From assembly GCA_945867665.1 (NCBI GenBank), contig CAMBIR010000002.1, positions 136,625-200,624 on the forward strand: a stretch of 64,000 nt of DNA, written 5' to 3'. The position numbers and the translations under genes are program-made. The notes beneath the pieces were generated by a model. It was not told the origin of the DNA, ran no database searches, and saw only the letters and a program-made list of their open reading frames with translations. Positions within the stretch are counted from its first letter, which is position 1. Every line of letters starts with the position of its first letter. This document shows positions 8,831 through 16,198 of the stretch, one piece after another. The DNA is from an uncultured Bacillota bacterium (lineage in GTDB: Bacteria; Bacillota_I; Bacilli_A; RF39; UBA660).

Positions 8831-10065
8831 GTTTATTTACGGATACATATCTTCCTTATATTAGTGGACTTGTTACTAGTGTTGATATGCTACGAAAGAG
8901 TTTAGAGAAGTTAGGGCATACGGTTTATATTGTTACGGCTAATTTGGAGAGTTTTCATTATGATTATGATAAGAAGGAGCGAGTTTTAAAGATTCCAGGA
9001 GTGCCTACAGGAATATATGATTCTAGGTTAACGGGAATTTATCCTGTTCGAGCAATTAAGATTATTAGGAGTTGGAATTTGGATATTATTCATTCTCAAA
9101 CAGAGTTTGGGATAGGAACTTTTGCTAGGATATTAGCGCGTCAATACAATATTCCTATTGTGCATACTTATCATACGATGTATGAGGATTATGTTCATTA
9201 TATTACGCATGGATATTTTAATAAGTCAAGTAAGAAGATTGTTGAGTATTTAACGATATTTTATTGTGATAAGACAATATCTGAATTAATTGTTCCTACG
9301 AAAAAGGCTTATGAGTTATTTAAACAAAAGTATAAAGTAAATCGTAATGTTTATATTGTACCAACGGGTATAGATATTGAAAAATTTTATCTTGAGAATC
9401 ATCCTGATTTTAATAAAAAGGAGAAGAGAAAAGAAATTGGACTTAATGAAAAGGATTTTGTAATTTTGTTTGTGGGTAGAGTCGCTAGTGAGAAAAATTT
9501 GGAATTGTTACTTTCTTCGATGAAATCTTTGATTGGTGTTTCTAATAAAATTAAGTTGCTTGTTGTTGGGGATGGTCCTGATAGTGAGCGGTATAAAAAG
9601 TATGTTGTGAAAAATGAATTATCTTCTCAGGTTATTTTTGTAGGGAAAGTTCCATGGAATAAGATTCCTGACTATTATTTAATGGCAGATTGTTTTGTTA
9701 CGGCATCTCATACAGAAACACAAGGACTTACGGTAATTGAGGCAATGGCGGCGTCTCTTCCTGTAGTGGTTGTTAATGATGAGAGTTTTGAAGGAACAGT
9801 TATTGATAATTTAAATGGCTTGATTTTTAAGAATAGGCGAGAATATAAAAAGTGTATTTTGAATTTATTTCAAGATAAAAAATTAAGGAGTCGTTTGAGT
9901 CATCAAGCGCGTATTTCGGCAGAGACGCATTCGTCTAGATATTTTGCTGAGCAAATTTTAGAGGTTTATCGAATTGCTATTTCTAATCGTCCTAAACATA
10001 AGATACCAATTGTAGAAAAAGTAAGTACGATGTTTAAAGATAAGGAGAAAAATGAAGATGAGTAA
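8821..10065 (+). CDS. GT4 glycosyltransferase, probable diacylglycerol glucosyltransferase
   Basis: This 414-residue GT-B enzyme resembles the alpha-monoglucosyldiacylglycerol synthases of Mollicutes and Firmicutes. The N-terminus MRIGLFTDTYLPYISGL with HTYHTMYEDY forms the acceptor side. The donor side has VGRVASEKNL and the EX7E region TETQGLTVIEAMAASLPVV. It would transfer glucose from UDP-glucose to diacylglycerol on the inner membrane face. Start ATG 8821 lies behind AGAGGGA and overlaps the previous gene by 10 nt. G-rich third codon positions begin sharply with this gene. Confidence 0.8.
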   Translation: MRIGLFTDTYLPYISGLVTSVDMLRKSLEKLGHTVYIVTANLESFHYDYDKKERVLKIPGVPTGIYDSRLTGIYPVRAIKIIRSWNLDIIHSQTEFGIGTFARILARQYNIPIVHTYHTMYEDYVHYITHGYFNKSSKKIVEYLTIFYCDKTISELIVPTKKAYELFKQKYKVNRNVYIVPTGIDIEKFYLENHPDFNKKEKRKEIGLNEKDFVILFVGRVASEKNLELLLSSMKSLIGVSNKIKLLVVGDGPDSERYKKYVVKNELSSQVIFVGKVPWNKIPDYYLMADCFVTASHTETQGLTVIEAMAASLPVVVVNDESFEGTVIDNLNGLIFKNRREYKKCILNLFQDKKLRSRLSHQARISAETHSSRYFAEQILEVYRIAISNRPKHKIPIVEKVSTMFKDKEKNEDE

Positions 10066-10741
10066 GTTTTTAATTTTAAATCATAAGATGAATTTGGAAT
10101 ATGATGGAGTTTATCCTTATATTAATGAGTTGAATAATATCAGTAGTGCTCATAATATTATTGTATGTCCTAGTAATCTTTATTTAATTGATTTTATTAA
10201 TCATTGTAATTGGGGTGTGGGTGCTCAAAATGTTCATGAGAAAAAGTGTGGAAATTATACAGGAGAAGTATCTAGTCTACAGTTGAAATCAATGGGAATT
10301 GAATATTCTATTGTTGGACATTATGAAAGAAAAAAATATTTTCAAGAAACCAAAGAACATGTTCGTGAAAAGTTAGAGGCTTGCTTGGATAGTAATATTT
10401 CACCGATCCTTTGTTTTGGAGAAACTGGGCAGGATAAGGATATTTTAAATGATTTAGATATTTTGTTAGAGAAAATTACTAATATTGATTTTATTATCTT
10501 TGCATATGAACCTTTAGGAGCGAATGTAGAATTAGAAATAGAGGAAATTCAGGAACAAGTCGAGATGATTTATCATTATTTGTATGAGAAGTATCAAAGT
10601 AAGCCAAATATTGTTTATGGTGGGGGAGTTTGTCATAAAGATGCTTGCAAATTGCTTGATTGTGAATATTTGAATGGATTGATGTTAGGAAGTGTTTCTT
10701 CAAATATTGATGAGGTAAAGAAAATAATAGAAAAAATTTGA
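10052..10741 (+). CDS. tpiA: triosephosphate isomerase-like protein with altered loop 6
   Basis: The 229-residue TIM-barrel protein keeps the catalytic residues of triosephosphate isomerase: Asn/Lys in NHKMN, His in IVGHYERK, and Glu in FAYEPLG. The phosphate-gripping loop 6, normally starting PxWAIGTG, is replaced by PLGANVELE. The protein is also about 20 residues shorter than usual. Late glycine motifs YGGGV and LMLGSVSS remain. It follows the glucosyltransferase with a 14-nt overlap, in an operon headed by pgk, which supports a glycolytic identity. Reduced activity or a different substrate is possible. ATG 10058 is an alternative start. TGA is its stop, showing the standard code. Confidence 0.75.
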   Translation: MKMSKFLILNHKMNLEYDGVYPYINELNNISSAHNIIVCPSNLYLIDFINHCNWGVGAQNVHEKKCGNYTGEVSSLQLKSMGIEYSIVGHYERKKYFQETKEHVREKLEACLDSNISPILCFGETGQDKDILNDLDILLEKITNIDFIIFAYEPLGANVELEIEEIQEQVEMIYHYLYEKYQSKPNIVYGGGVCHKDACKLLDCEYLNGLMLGSVSSNIDEVKKIIEKI

Positions 10742-10791
10742 AACTAGATTTTTATATTATTCTATAAGTAGTCATTTGTTTTTTGTTTTTT

Positions 10792-10825
10792 AGAGAAGTA
10801 AAAAATGTATTTGCTTCTCTTTTTG
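10792..10825 (+). terminator. terminator of the pgk-tpi operon
   Basis: AGAGAAGTAAA and TTTGCTTCTCT form an 11-bp stem with one G-T pair, followed by TTTTT. Confidence 0.8.
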
Positions 10826-10859
10826 TTCGACAAAGTTCGACATTGGTAGTTGTTATACT
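10826..10859 (+). promoter_or_regulatory. spo0A control region with two 0A boxes
   Basis: TTCGACA occurs at 10826-10832 and again at 10836-10842, exactly 10 bp apart. It is the complement of the 0A box consensus TGTCGAA. A TATACT (10854-10859) just downstream is a likely -10. Established knowledge: Spo0A binds such boxes and regulates its own gene in endospore formers. The direction of control here is not visible. Confidence 0.7.
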
Positions 10860-10892
10860 TAAGATGAAAAGATAGAAAGAGGATGATTTTAT

Positions 10893-11657
10893 ATGGAAAA
10901 AATAAAAGTTTTAATGATTGATGATAACATTGCTTTAACAGAAATGGTAGGAGAATATTTTAAGGATAGTGAAGAAATTGAGATTTTTGATTCTGCTAAT
11001 GATGGAGCGGAGGGAATAAAAAAAATAGAAGAATTAGATGGACAATACGATATTGTTTTACTTGATTTGATTATGCCTAAAAAAGATGGTGTTAGTGTTT
11101 TGGAAGAATTAAAGAAGAAGGGAATTCATAAAAATATTATAGTAGAAACTTCCTATAATAGTCCTGAGGTTATTCGAAATGTTAGTGAATATGGGGTAAA
11201 TTATTATATTTTAAAGCCTTTTGATTTGCCAGATTTAGAAAGAAGAATATTGGATGTTTTTAAGATTGCAAAGAGTAAGGGAATTAATTTGGTTCATAAT
11301 AATTTAGAGATATCAATTACAAGGATGCTTCATGAACTTGGAATGCCGGCTCATATTAAGGGATATCAATATATTCGAGATGGCATTATGATGATTTATA
11401 ATAATCCTGATATTATTGGGGGAATTACTAAGGAGTTGTATCCTGATGTTGCTAGTAAATATAATACGACGGTATCTAGGGTAGAGAGAGCTATTCGTCA
11501 TGCGATTGAGGTATCTTGGAATAGAGGAAATTGGGACTTGATGGAGGAGATTTTTGGACATAGTGTCGATATTGATAAGGCAAAGCCTACTAATTCGGAA
11601 TTTATTGTGACGATTGCGGATAAATTAAGGTTGGAATTTATGAAACAAAGTGCTTAA
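10893..11657 (+). CDS. spo0A: Spo0A, sporulation master response regulator
   Basis: The 254-residue protein has a receiver domain with D10-D11, the phospho-acceptor D58 in LLDLIMP, T86 and K108. A linker follows, then the Spo0A-specific DNA-binding domain with [20 protein letters not shown] and [17 protein letters not shown]. When phosphorylated it binds 0A boxes and directs entry into sporulation or stationary-phase programmes. Two such boxes precede its own gene. It is monocistronic between two terminators, and the usual neighbours spoIVB and recN are absent. Its presence argues that the organism descends from, or still is, a spore former. Confidence 0.95.
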   Translation: MEKIKVLMIDDNIALTEMVGEYFKDSEEIEIFDSANDGAEGIKKIEELDGQYDIVLLDLIMPKKDGVSVLEELKKKGIHKNIIVETSYNSPEVIRNVSEYGVNYYILKPFDLPDLERRILDVFKIAKSKGINLVHNNLEISITRMLHELGMPAHIKGYQYIRDGIMMIYNNPDIIGGITKELYPDVASKYNTTVSRVERAIRHAIEVSWNRGNWDLMEEIFGHSVDIDKAKPTNSEFIVTIADKLRLEFMKQSA

Positions 11658-11686
11658 AACCATTATAGATATAGTGGTTTTTTTGT
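11656..11686 (+). terminator. spo0A terminator
   Basis: AAACCATTA and TAGTGGTTT pair around TAGATA, followed by seven T; the stem begins at the stop codon. Confidence 0.8.
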
Positions 11687-11730
11687 TCTAAAATACTTCA
11701 TTTTATTTAGAAATTAAGGGAAAAAAGTTG

Positions 11731-11759
11731 TTTACAAGAAAACAATTTTTTAGTAAAAT
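11731..11759 (+). promoter_or_regulatory. sigma-A promoter giving a very short leader
   Basis: TTTACA (11731-11736), 17 bp, TAAAAT (11754-11759). The predicted start near 11766 leaves about 11 nt before ATG 11777, almost all of it the ribosome site GGTGAT. Confidence 0.7.
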
Positions 11760-11776
11760 AAATATTGGTGATGAAT

Positions 11777-12325
11777 ATGGGAAGAGAATTAAGAAGAAAA
11801 GAAGAGAAAAAGAATAAAAAGAATAATCGTGTTTATCAGAATGATACTAGTGTAGATAGTAGTTTTAGTGGTTTAACTTTATTAAAAATTATTGTTGGTA
11901 TTGCTATTATTTTATTTGTTGTTTATTATTTTGTGGCTGTTTTTATTACAAAAGAGGTAGATGTATCTTCGAAGAAGGGTAATGATACGACGGAAAATAC
12001 TACTAGTAGTGTATCTAATAAGATATTGGCTCAACGAATTTTTGAACAGTCAGAAGAGGAATATTTTGTTTATTTTTATGATTTTAATGAGGAAGATAAG
12101 AATATTTCTAGTGCTATTAGTTCTAAGAGTGAGATGGATATTTACCGAGTGGATACAAGTAGTAGTTTAAATCGAAATTATGTTACAGAGGAGAACGGTA
12201 ATCGTAATGTTACTGGGCTAGGAGATTTAAAGGTTAAAAATCCTACTTTGATAAAAATTAGTGGAGATAAGGTTGTTCTTTATTTAGAAGGAACGGAAGA
12301 AATTGTCAATTATTTAAATGGTTAA
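11777..12325 (+). CDS. membrane-anchored protein with a thioredoxin-like outer domain
   Basis: The protein of about 182 residues begins with a strongly basic cytoplasmic tail (RELRRKEEKKNKKN). One transmembrane helix follows at about residues 43-63, then a Ser/Thr-rich linker and an outer domain. That domain has the strand pattern YFVYFYDF, a helix, and NPTLIKISGDKVVLYLEG, which resembles the cis-Pro and last strands of thioredoxin folds. No CxxC is present, so it is not a redox enzyme. Start ATG 11777 is chosen because GGTGAT lies 4 nt upstream; TTG 11765 and ATG 11771 lie at the predicted transcription start. The thioredoxin similarity is inference. Confidence 0.6.
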   Translation: MGRELRRKEEKKNKKNNRVYQNDTSVDSSFSGLTLLKIIVGIAIILFVVYYFVAVFITKEVDVSSKKGNDTTENTTSSVSNKILAQRIFEQSEEEYFVYFYDFNEEDKNISSAISSKSEMDIYRVDTSSSLNRNYVTEENGNRNVTGLGDLKVKNPTLIKISGDKVVLYLEGTEEIVNYLNG

Positions 12326-12350
12326 GTTCAAATTTTGAACTTTTTTTCTT
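12324..12350 (+). terminator. hairpin terminator
   Basis: AAGTTC and GAACTT flank a short A/T loop and are followed by a long T run; the stem starts in the stop codon. Confidence 0.7.
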
Positions 12351-12402
12351 TTTTTCTTCCCATATTAGTAATTTTGTACTATAATGGTATTAGTTAATTT
12401 AT

Positions 12403-12478
12403 TGCCCCATAGCCAAGCGGTAAGGCATCGGACTCTGACTCCGACATTTCGTTAGTTCGAATCTAACTGGGGCAACCA
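12403..12478 (+). tRNA. tRNA-Gln (anticodon CUG)
   Basis: The acceptor arm TGCCCCA pairs with TGGGGCA (12468-12474), followed by discriminator A and an encoded CCA (12476-12478). The D arm is GCCAAGCGGTAAGGC. The anticodon stem TCGGA/TCCGA encloses loop CTCTGAC with CTG at positions 34-36, reading CAG. The T arm contains GTTCGAATC. A TATAAT at 12380-12385 precedes it. CTG cannot read CAA well, so a TTG isoacceptor should exist elsewhere. Confidence 0.93.
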
Positions 12479-12488
12479 AGAGTAATTT

Positions 12489-12514
12489 AGAATCTTTAGG
12501 GATTCTTTTTTTTC
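12489..12514 (+). terminator. tRNA transcript terminator
   Basis: AGAATC and GATTCT enclose TTTAGG and are followed by eight T. Confidence 0.7.
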
Positions 12515-12561
12515 TTTATTTATGTTAGAATATTTTTATGAAAAATAAAAGAGGAGATGTT

Positions 12562-13071
12562 ATGATGCGATTAAATAATCGAGGATTTACTTTAGTGGAA
12601 GTGTTAGCCGTTATTGTTATTTTATCTATTTTGATGGCAATTATGGTACCTAATGTGGGAAAAATTTTAGAAAAAAATAAAGAGAATAATTATGCAGATT
12701 TGGAAAAATCAATTATTAGTGCTGCTAAAATATATGTATCAGATAATCGATATAATATTTTTGTTAATGCGACGGATTGTGATACGAACAACGAAATTGA
12801 TGCTGTTATTAATATTAAAGGAAAAAATGGAGCAAGTGATGTTATGTATGCTGGAAAGTTACCTGTAAAGATATTGGTTGATGCTGGTAATTTGAAGACA
12901 AATGCTGATGGTGAAATTGTGAATCCACTTAATAAGAAAAAGATGTTACAATTAGATGTTGATGATTTTGGAACTTATCAAAGTTATGTTGTTGTTAAGT
13001 ATTTGTGTGATAAAAAGGATTATTCTTATTCTTTAAAAGAAAATAATGCTTCTACATTGGTTTGGAAGTAA
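12562..13071 (+). CDS. type IV prepilin-like protein
   Basis: The N-terminus has the class III signal RGFTLVEVLAVIVILSILMA. A prepilin peptidase would cut it after Gly and methylate the Phe, and the following hydrophobic helix packs pili or pseudopili. The body of about 130 residues has two Cys-containing segments (ATDCDT and KYLCDKK) that could form a disulfide. GAGGAG at 12551-12556 supports ATG 12562 or 12565; ATG 12538 has no ribosome site. No assembly ATPase or peptidase gene lies nearby, so the system must be elsewhere. It may be a competence pseudopilin or a minor pilin. Confidence 0.75.
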   Translation: MMRLNNRGFTLVEVLAVIVILSILMAIMVPNVGKILEKNKENNYADLEKSIISAAKIYVSDNRYNIFVNATDCDTNNEIDAVINIKGKNGASDVMYAGKLPVKILVDAGNLKTNADGEIVNPLNKKKMLQLDVDDFGTYQSYVVVKYLCDKKDYSYSLKENNASTLVWK

Positions 13072-13076
13072 AAAAG

Positions 13077-13100
13077 GAACTAGTTTTTTCTAGTTCTTTT
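13077..13100. terminator. bidirectional terminator between prepilin and lexA genes
   Basis: GAACTAG (13077-13083) and CTAGTTC (13090-13096) enclose six T. The hairpin has a T run on the + side and A's upstream that serve the - strand lexA transcript. Confidence 0.7.
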
Positions 13101-13128
13101 AAGTTTAAAGATATTTTGGTATTTTTAA

Positions 13129-13752
13129 TTAAAATTTACGGTATAGGCCAATTGCCTTTCCTAAGATGGTAACGTTTTTCATGATGATTGGTGTCATAAA
13201 ATCGTTTTCTGGTTGTAGGCGAATGTAGTTTTCTTCTTTGTAGAAGGTTTTTAGGGTAACTTCGTTATCTTCATTCATTGCTACGACAATCTCTCCATTT
13301 TTGGCGGTGTTAGAACGTTCTATTATGACGATATCTTTATCTAGTATTCCTACGTTTATCATACTTTCTCCTTTTACTTTTAGGGTAAATACTTCACTAT
13401 TTCTAGGAACTAATTCTGTTGGTAGAGAAATATATTCTTCAGGGTTTTCGATGGCTTCGATGGGGTTCCCAGCGGCTACATTTCCTAGAAGTGGTACTTT
13501 TATGGTAGTAGTACTTGTTTGTTCAAATTCATTTGGGACAAGGAGTTCTAGTAATTTATGATTATTGGCATTTCGTTTTAAATAGCCTTTTTCGATTAAG
13601 TTTTTTACGTGGACGTGTGTAGTAGCGGGAGATTTTAAATTTACTCCTTTTGATATTTCTCGAATAGAAGGAGGGTAATTATTTTTGGCTGTATATTTTT
13701 TGATAAATGTTAAAATTTCATTTTGTCTATTGCTTAGACCTTCTCTTTTCAT
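13129..13752 (-). CDS. lexA: LexA SOS repressor
   Basis: The protein of about 208 residues has a winged-helix DNA-binding domain (NYPPSIREISKGVNLKSPAT). The self-cleavage region holds the Ala-Gly bond in NVAAGNP, the catalytic Ser in GESMIN, and the Lys in VTLKTFY. RecA-stimulated autocleavage lifts repression of DNA-repair genes. The start is set at the ATG 4 nt downstream of GGTGAT. Upstream in-frame codons to 13797 lie in the promoter and cannot be translated. It is transcribed divergently from the gene at 13873, with an operator over its own -35. Confidence 0.95.
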   Translation of the reverse strand: MKREGLSNRQNEILTFIKKYTAKNNYPPSIREISKGVNLKSPATTHVHVKNLIEKGYLKRNANNHKLLELLVPNEFEQTSTTTIKVPLLGNVAAGNPIEAIENPEEYISLPTELVPRNSEVFTLKVKGESMINVGILDKDIVIIERSNTAKNGEIVVAMNEDNEVTLKTFYKEENYIRLQPENDFMTPIIMKNVTILGKAIGLYRKF

Positions 13753-13768
13753 TTCCATCACCAATGTA

Positions 13769-13808
13769 AATGTATCATAAAATATTTTTTTTGTCAAACA
13801 AGTGTTTG
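13769..13808 (-). promoter_or_regulatory. lexA promoter with overlapping variant SOS box
   Basis: On the - strand TTGACA (13797-13792), 17 bp, TACATT (13774-13769). The palindrome CAAAC-N4-GTTTG (13795-13808) overlaps the -35. It resembles the Bacillus LexA box CGAAC-N4-GTTCG with G/C changed to A/T in both arms, so autorepression is likely. Confidence 0.65.
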
Positions 13809-13820
13809 TATAAAAATGCC

Positions 13821-13849
13821 TTGCAATTTAGAAGTAATTTTGTTATCAT
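13821..13849 (+). promoter_or_regulatory. sigma-A promoter of the secreted-protein pair
   Basis: TTGCAA (13821-13826), 17 bp, TATCAT (13844-13849). It is 13 bp from the lexA operator, so LexA could influence it. Confidence 0.5.
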
Positions 13850-13872
13850 ATTATTAAATAGAGAGTGATAGA

Positions 13873-14553
13873 ATGAAGAAGAATTTTCGTGTTTTATATT
13901 TAGGACTTATGGTTATTGTTTTGCTTATTTCTGTATCAAGTACTACTTATGCATATCTTACTGCATCGACTAGTAGTGCTAGTGGTAGTGTGAAGACAAA
14001 ATCTACAATTTATAAAATTAGTATGAATATTTTACCTGTTTATAGTGATTTTTCTTTTATTCCAATGAATGATACTGATGCGATAAAGGCGTTAAAGAAT
14101 AAATGTGTTGATAAGTATAATAGAGGGGCATGTTCTGCTTATAAGATTTTTGTTTATGATTATGATGAGAGTTTATCTTCTATTTCTGGGGTTATGGATA
14201 TTACTACTAATAATATGCAGAATTTAAGTTATATGGTATTAGAGGAAAGTAGTGGGAACAATTTAGATACATGTGTACAAATAGGGGAGAAAAATTATTG
14301 TGTGGCAAAAGAGGCTAGTCCTATATTAGAGGGAAATTCTTTAAGTTTGGGGGATTCTTATGATGTTTATGGGAAGAAATCGAAAGAACTTATTTTATTA
14401 CTATGGCTTACTAATTTAGATGAGAGTCAAAATGAGGCTGATATTGGTTCTTTTCAGGCTAGTGTTACTATTTTTGCGGGAAATGGTGGCGAGGTTAAAG
14501 GAACGATTGCTAGTAGTGTAAAATTAGATTCTATGGAGACTAAGGAGGGATAG
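13873..14553 (+). CDS. secreted YAY-signal protein 1
   Basis: This 226-residue secreted protein has a signal segment with hydrophobic core VLYLGLMVIVLLISVSS followed by TYAYLTAST, typical of SipW-class or camelysin/TasA-like exported proteins. The body is Ser/Thr rich and beta-like, with the paired-Cys segment CVDKYNRGACSAYKIFVYD and a later Cys pair (TCVQIGEKNYC). A strand motif ELILLLWLTNLDE corresponds to YYVIIWINETG in its neighbour. It belongs to a family with the products at 14556 and 27225. The two genes here lie 2 bp apart and are cotranscribed. A surface-fibre or matrix role is inferred only. Confidence 0.65.
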   Translation: MKKNFRVLYLGLMVIVLLISVSSTTYAYLTASTSSASGSVKTKSTIYKISMNILPVYSDFSFIPMNDTDAIKALKNKCVDKYNRGACSAYKIFVYDYDESLSSISGVMDITTNNMQNLSYMVLEESSGNNLDTCVQIGEKNYCVAKEASPILEGNSLSLGDSYDVYGKKSKELILLLWLTNLDESQNEADIGSFQASVTIFAGNGGEVKGTIASSVKLDSMETKEG

Positions 14554-14555
14554 GA

Positions 14556-15257
14556 ATGAAGTATTTGGAAAAAAATCAGGTATTAATTACGTTAATCATG
14601 GTTTTATTTTTTTGTATAACGGGGGCTACTTATGCTTATTTTGCTATTTCGGCTGTGGATAATACTACAATTACTGGGGCGGCAGCGACAGTAAACTTGA
14701 CTTTGGATGTAAAGAAGATTTTTCCAGCAACTGATGATAATACTGGTGTTTTAGTGCCACAGTTATCGACTTCTGCTAGTGCTTCTTCTCCACTTTCGAC
14801 CGCTTTAAAAAATGGGTGTGTTGATGCAAATAAAAATGTTGTATGCCAGGTTTATCGAATTTCTATTCAAAATAAAGGTGGGTCTGCTACACAGGTTGTT
14901 GATGGAAAAATACTTTTTTATAGTGATGCTACTTTAAAGACGAATGTTCATACAGCGATGCCTAACTTGAAATGGAAGTTAATTGATTCAGTTGATGCAG
15001 TAACTCCTGCTAATTCTGTATTGGGATCAAGAAGTGATTTGGAAGCAAATGATAATTCTTCTAATGGAAAATTTGTTTCTAGTTTATCTTTAGCTACTAA
15101 TGTTATTAGAAATTATTATGTTATTATTTGGATTAATGAGACAGGGACTGATCAGACGGATAAATCAACTAGTATAGATAATCCTAAAGTTTTTTATGGA
15201 AAGGTACAATTTGATTCTTCGAATGGGACAGGGGTAACTTCTACTTTTCAAGCTTGA
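14556..15257 (+). CDS. secreted YAY-signal protein 2
   Basis: The 233-residue paralogue has the hydrophobic core LITLIMVLFFCITGATYAYF and the mature start TTITGAAATVNLTLDVKK. The family hallmarks are a Cys pair in NGCVDANKNVVCQVYRISI, the strand YYVIIWINETGTDQTD, and the end VFYGKVQFDSSNGTGVTSTF. It is closer to the protein at 27225 than to its operon partner. It lies two bases after gene 13873 with AAGGAGG-like bases inside that gene's end. A surface-exposed function is expected; none is known to me. Confidence 0.65.
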   Translation: MKYLEKNQVLITLIMVLFFCITGATYAYFAISAVDNTTITGAAATVNLTLDVKKIFPATDDNTGVLVPQLSTSASASSPLSTALKNGCVDANKNVVCQVYRISIQNKGGSATQVVDGKILFYSDATLKTNVHTAMPNLKWKLIDSVDAVTPANSVLGSRSDLEANDNSSNGKFVSSLSLATNVIRNYYVIIWINETGTDQTDKSTSIDNPKVFYGKVQFDSSNGTGVTSTFQA

Positions 15258-15301
15258 TTTAACTATCGGTTAAAATAGTAGAAAAAGAAAAATAATTATG
15301 G

Positions 15302-15497
15302 TAGAATGAAGATACCTAGAGAGTACGATATCATAATGTATAAAACCAACTAAAGATATATAAGGGAATTTATATCATACTATGTGTTGAATACTTAAAA
15401 TGTTTTAAGGATCCTAAGTAGTGTGTGCGATTTTCCGCCATGTGGTATACGCGCATGGTTTTATCTTTCTATGAGTCGGCTCCCTGGGTATTTTTTT
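15302..15497 (+). ncRNA. ssrS: 6S RNA, with TAGAAT promoter element
   Basis: ATACCTAGAGAG (15312-15323) pairs with CTCCCTGGGTAT (15480-15491) in a 12-position closing stem with one mismatch, followed by seven T. Inside, TCATA pairs with TATGA, and ATAAAACCA (15340-15348) pairs with TGGTTTTAT (15455-15463). The result is a rod with internal bubbles of about 185 nt. The 5' strand GAGAGTACGATATC and 3' strand GTCGGCTCCC resemble the conserved 6S closing regions. In Bacilli, as I recall, a 6S gene lies next to tcdA (yrvM), as here. 6S RNA binds sigma-A RNA polymerase in stationary phase. TAGAAT at 15302-15307 is a likely -10. Confidence 0.7.
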
Positions 15498-15514
15498 GTT
15501 TTTAGGTGATAAAA

Positions 15515-16198
15515 ATGTTTGATAGAGTAGAAAAGTTAATTGGTAGAGATAATTTAGATGAAATTAGTAAAAAATGTGTTGTCGTTGTTGGACTAGGTGG
15601 AGTTGGAGGATACGCTGTTGAATCACTTGTTCGTAGTGGAATTGGTAAGATTATTTTAGTAGATTATGATACGATTGATTTAACAAATTTGAATCGTCAG
15701 ATTATTACCAATCAAAATAATATAGGAAAATATAAAACAGATGAGATGGCGGATAGAATCAAGAGTATTTATCCAAATTGTCAAGTGATTAAATTTACAA
15801 AGAGGTTAGAATTAAATAATATTGATGAGTTATTTTCATATTCATTTGATTATTTGATTGATGCGTGTGATACAGTTATTATTAAGCAAGAATTAATTCG
15901 AAAGTGTTTAGAAAAATCGATTAAGTTTATTTCTAGTATGGGAACGGGAAATAAATTGGAACCATCTTTGTTAGAAGTTACAGATATTCGAAATACTTCT
16001 TATGACCCTATTGCGAAGAGAATTAGAAAATACTTAAAAGAAAATCATATTTATGGAAAAGTGTTTGTTGTTTATTCGAAAGAAAAAAGAGATAAATTTG
16101 AGGGGAGTATTCCTTCGATGATGTTTGTTCCAGCTACTTCAGGGCTATTGTGTGCAAATTTTGTGATAAAAGATATTATAAGTACTTGCAAAAAATAA
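15515..16198 (+). CDS. tcdA: tRNA threonylcarbamoyladenosine dehydratase
   Basis: This 227-residue E1/ThiF-like enzyme adenylates t6A37 in tRNA and cyclises it to ct6A. It has the nucleotide-binding loop VVGLGGVGGYAVESL, the DYDTIDLTNLNRQ segment that binds ATP, and IDACDTVIIKQ. The C-terminus FVPATSGLLCANFV matches the CsdL/TcdA group rather than MoeB. ATG 15515 follows AGGTGAT (15504-15510) with 4-nt spacing; GTG 15506 lies inside that site. It follows 6S RNA directly. Confidence 0.88.
   Translation: MFDRVEKLIGRDNLDEISKKCVVVVGLGGVGGYAVESLVRSGIGKIILVDYDTIDLTNLNRQIITNQNNIGKYKTDEMADRIKSIYPNCQVIKFTKRLELNNIDELFSYSFDYLIDACDTVIIKQELIRKCLEKSIKFISSMGTGNKLEPSLLEVTDIRNTSYDPIAKRIRKYLKENHIYGKVFVVYSKEKRDKFEGSIPSMMFVPATSGLLCANFVIKDIISTCKK

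Noticed and set aside
10739..10741. Possible Mycoplasma code (TGA = Trp)
   Set aside because: TGA terminates several genes at the expected length (tpi-like, secreted protein 2), and Trp is written TGG throughout.
13753..13797. N-terminal extension of LexA
   Set aside because: These codons include the -10 and -35 elements of the lexA promoter, so they cannot be in the mRNA.
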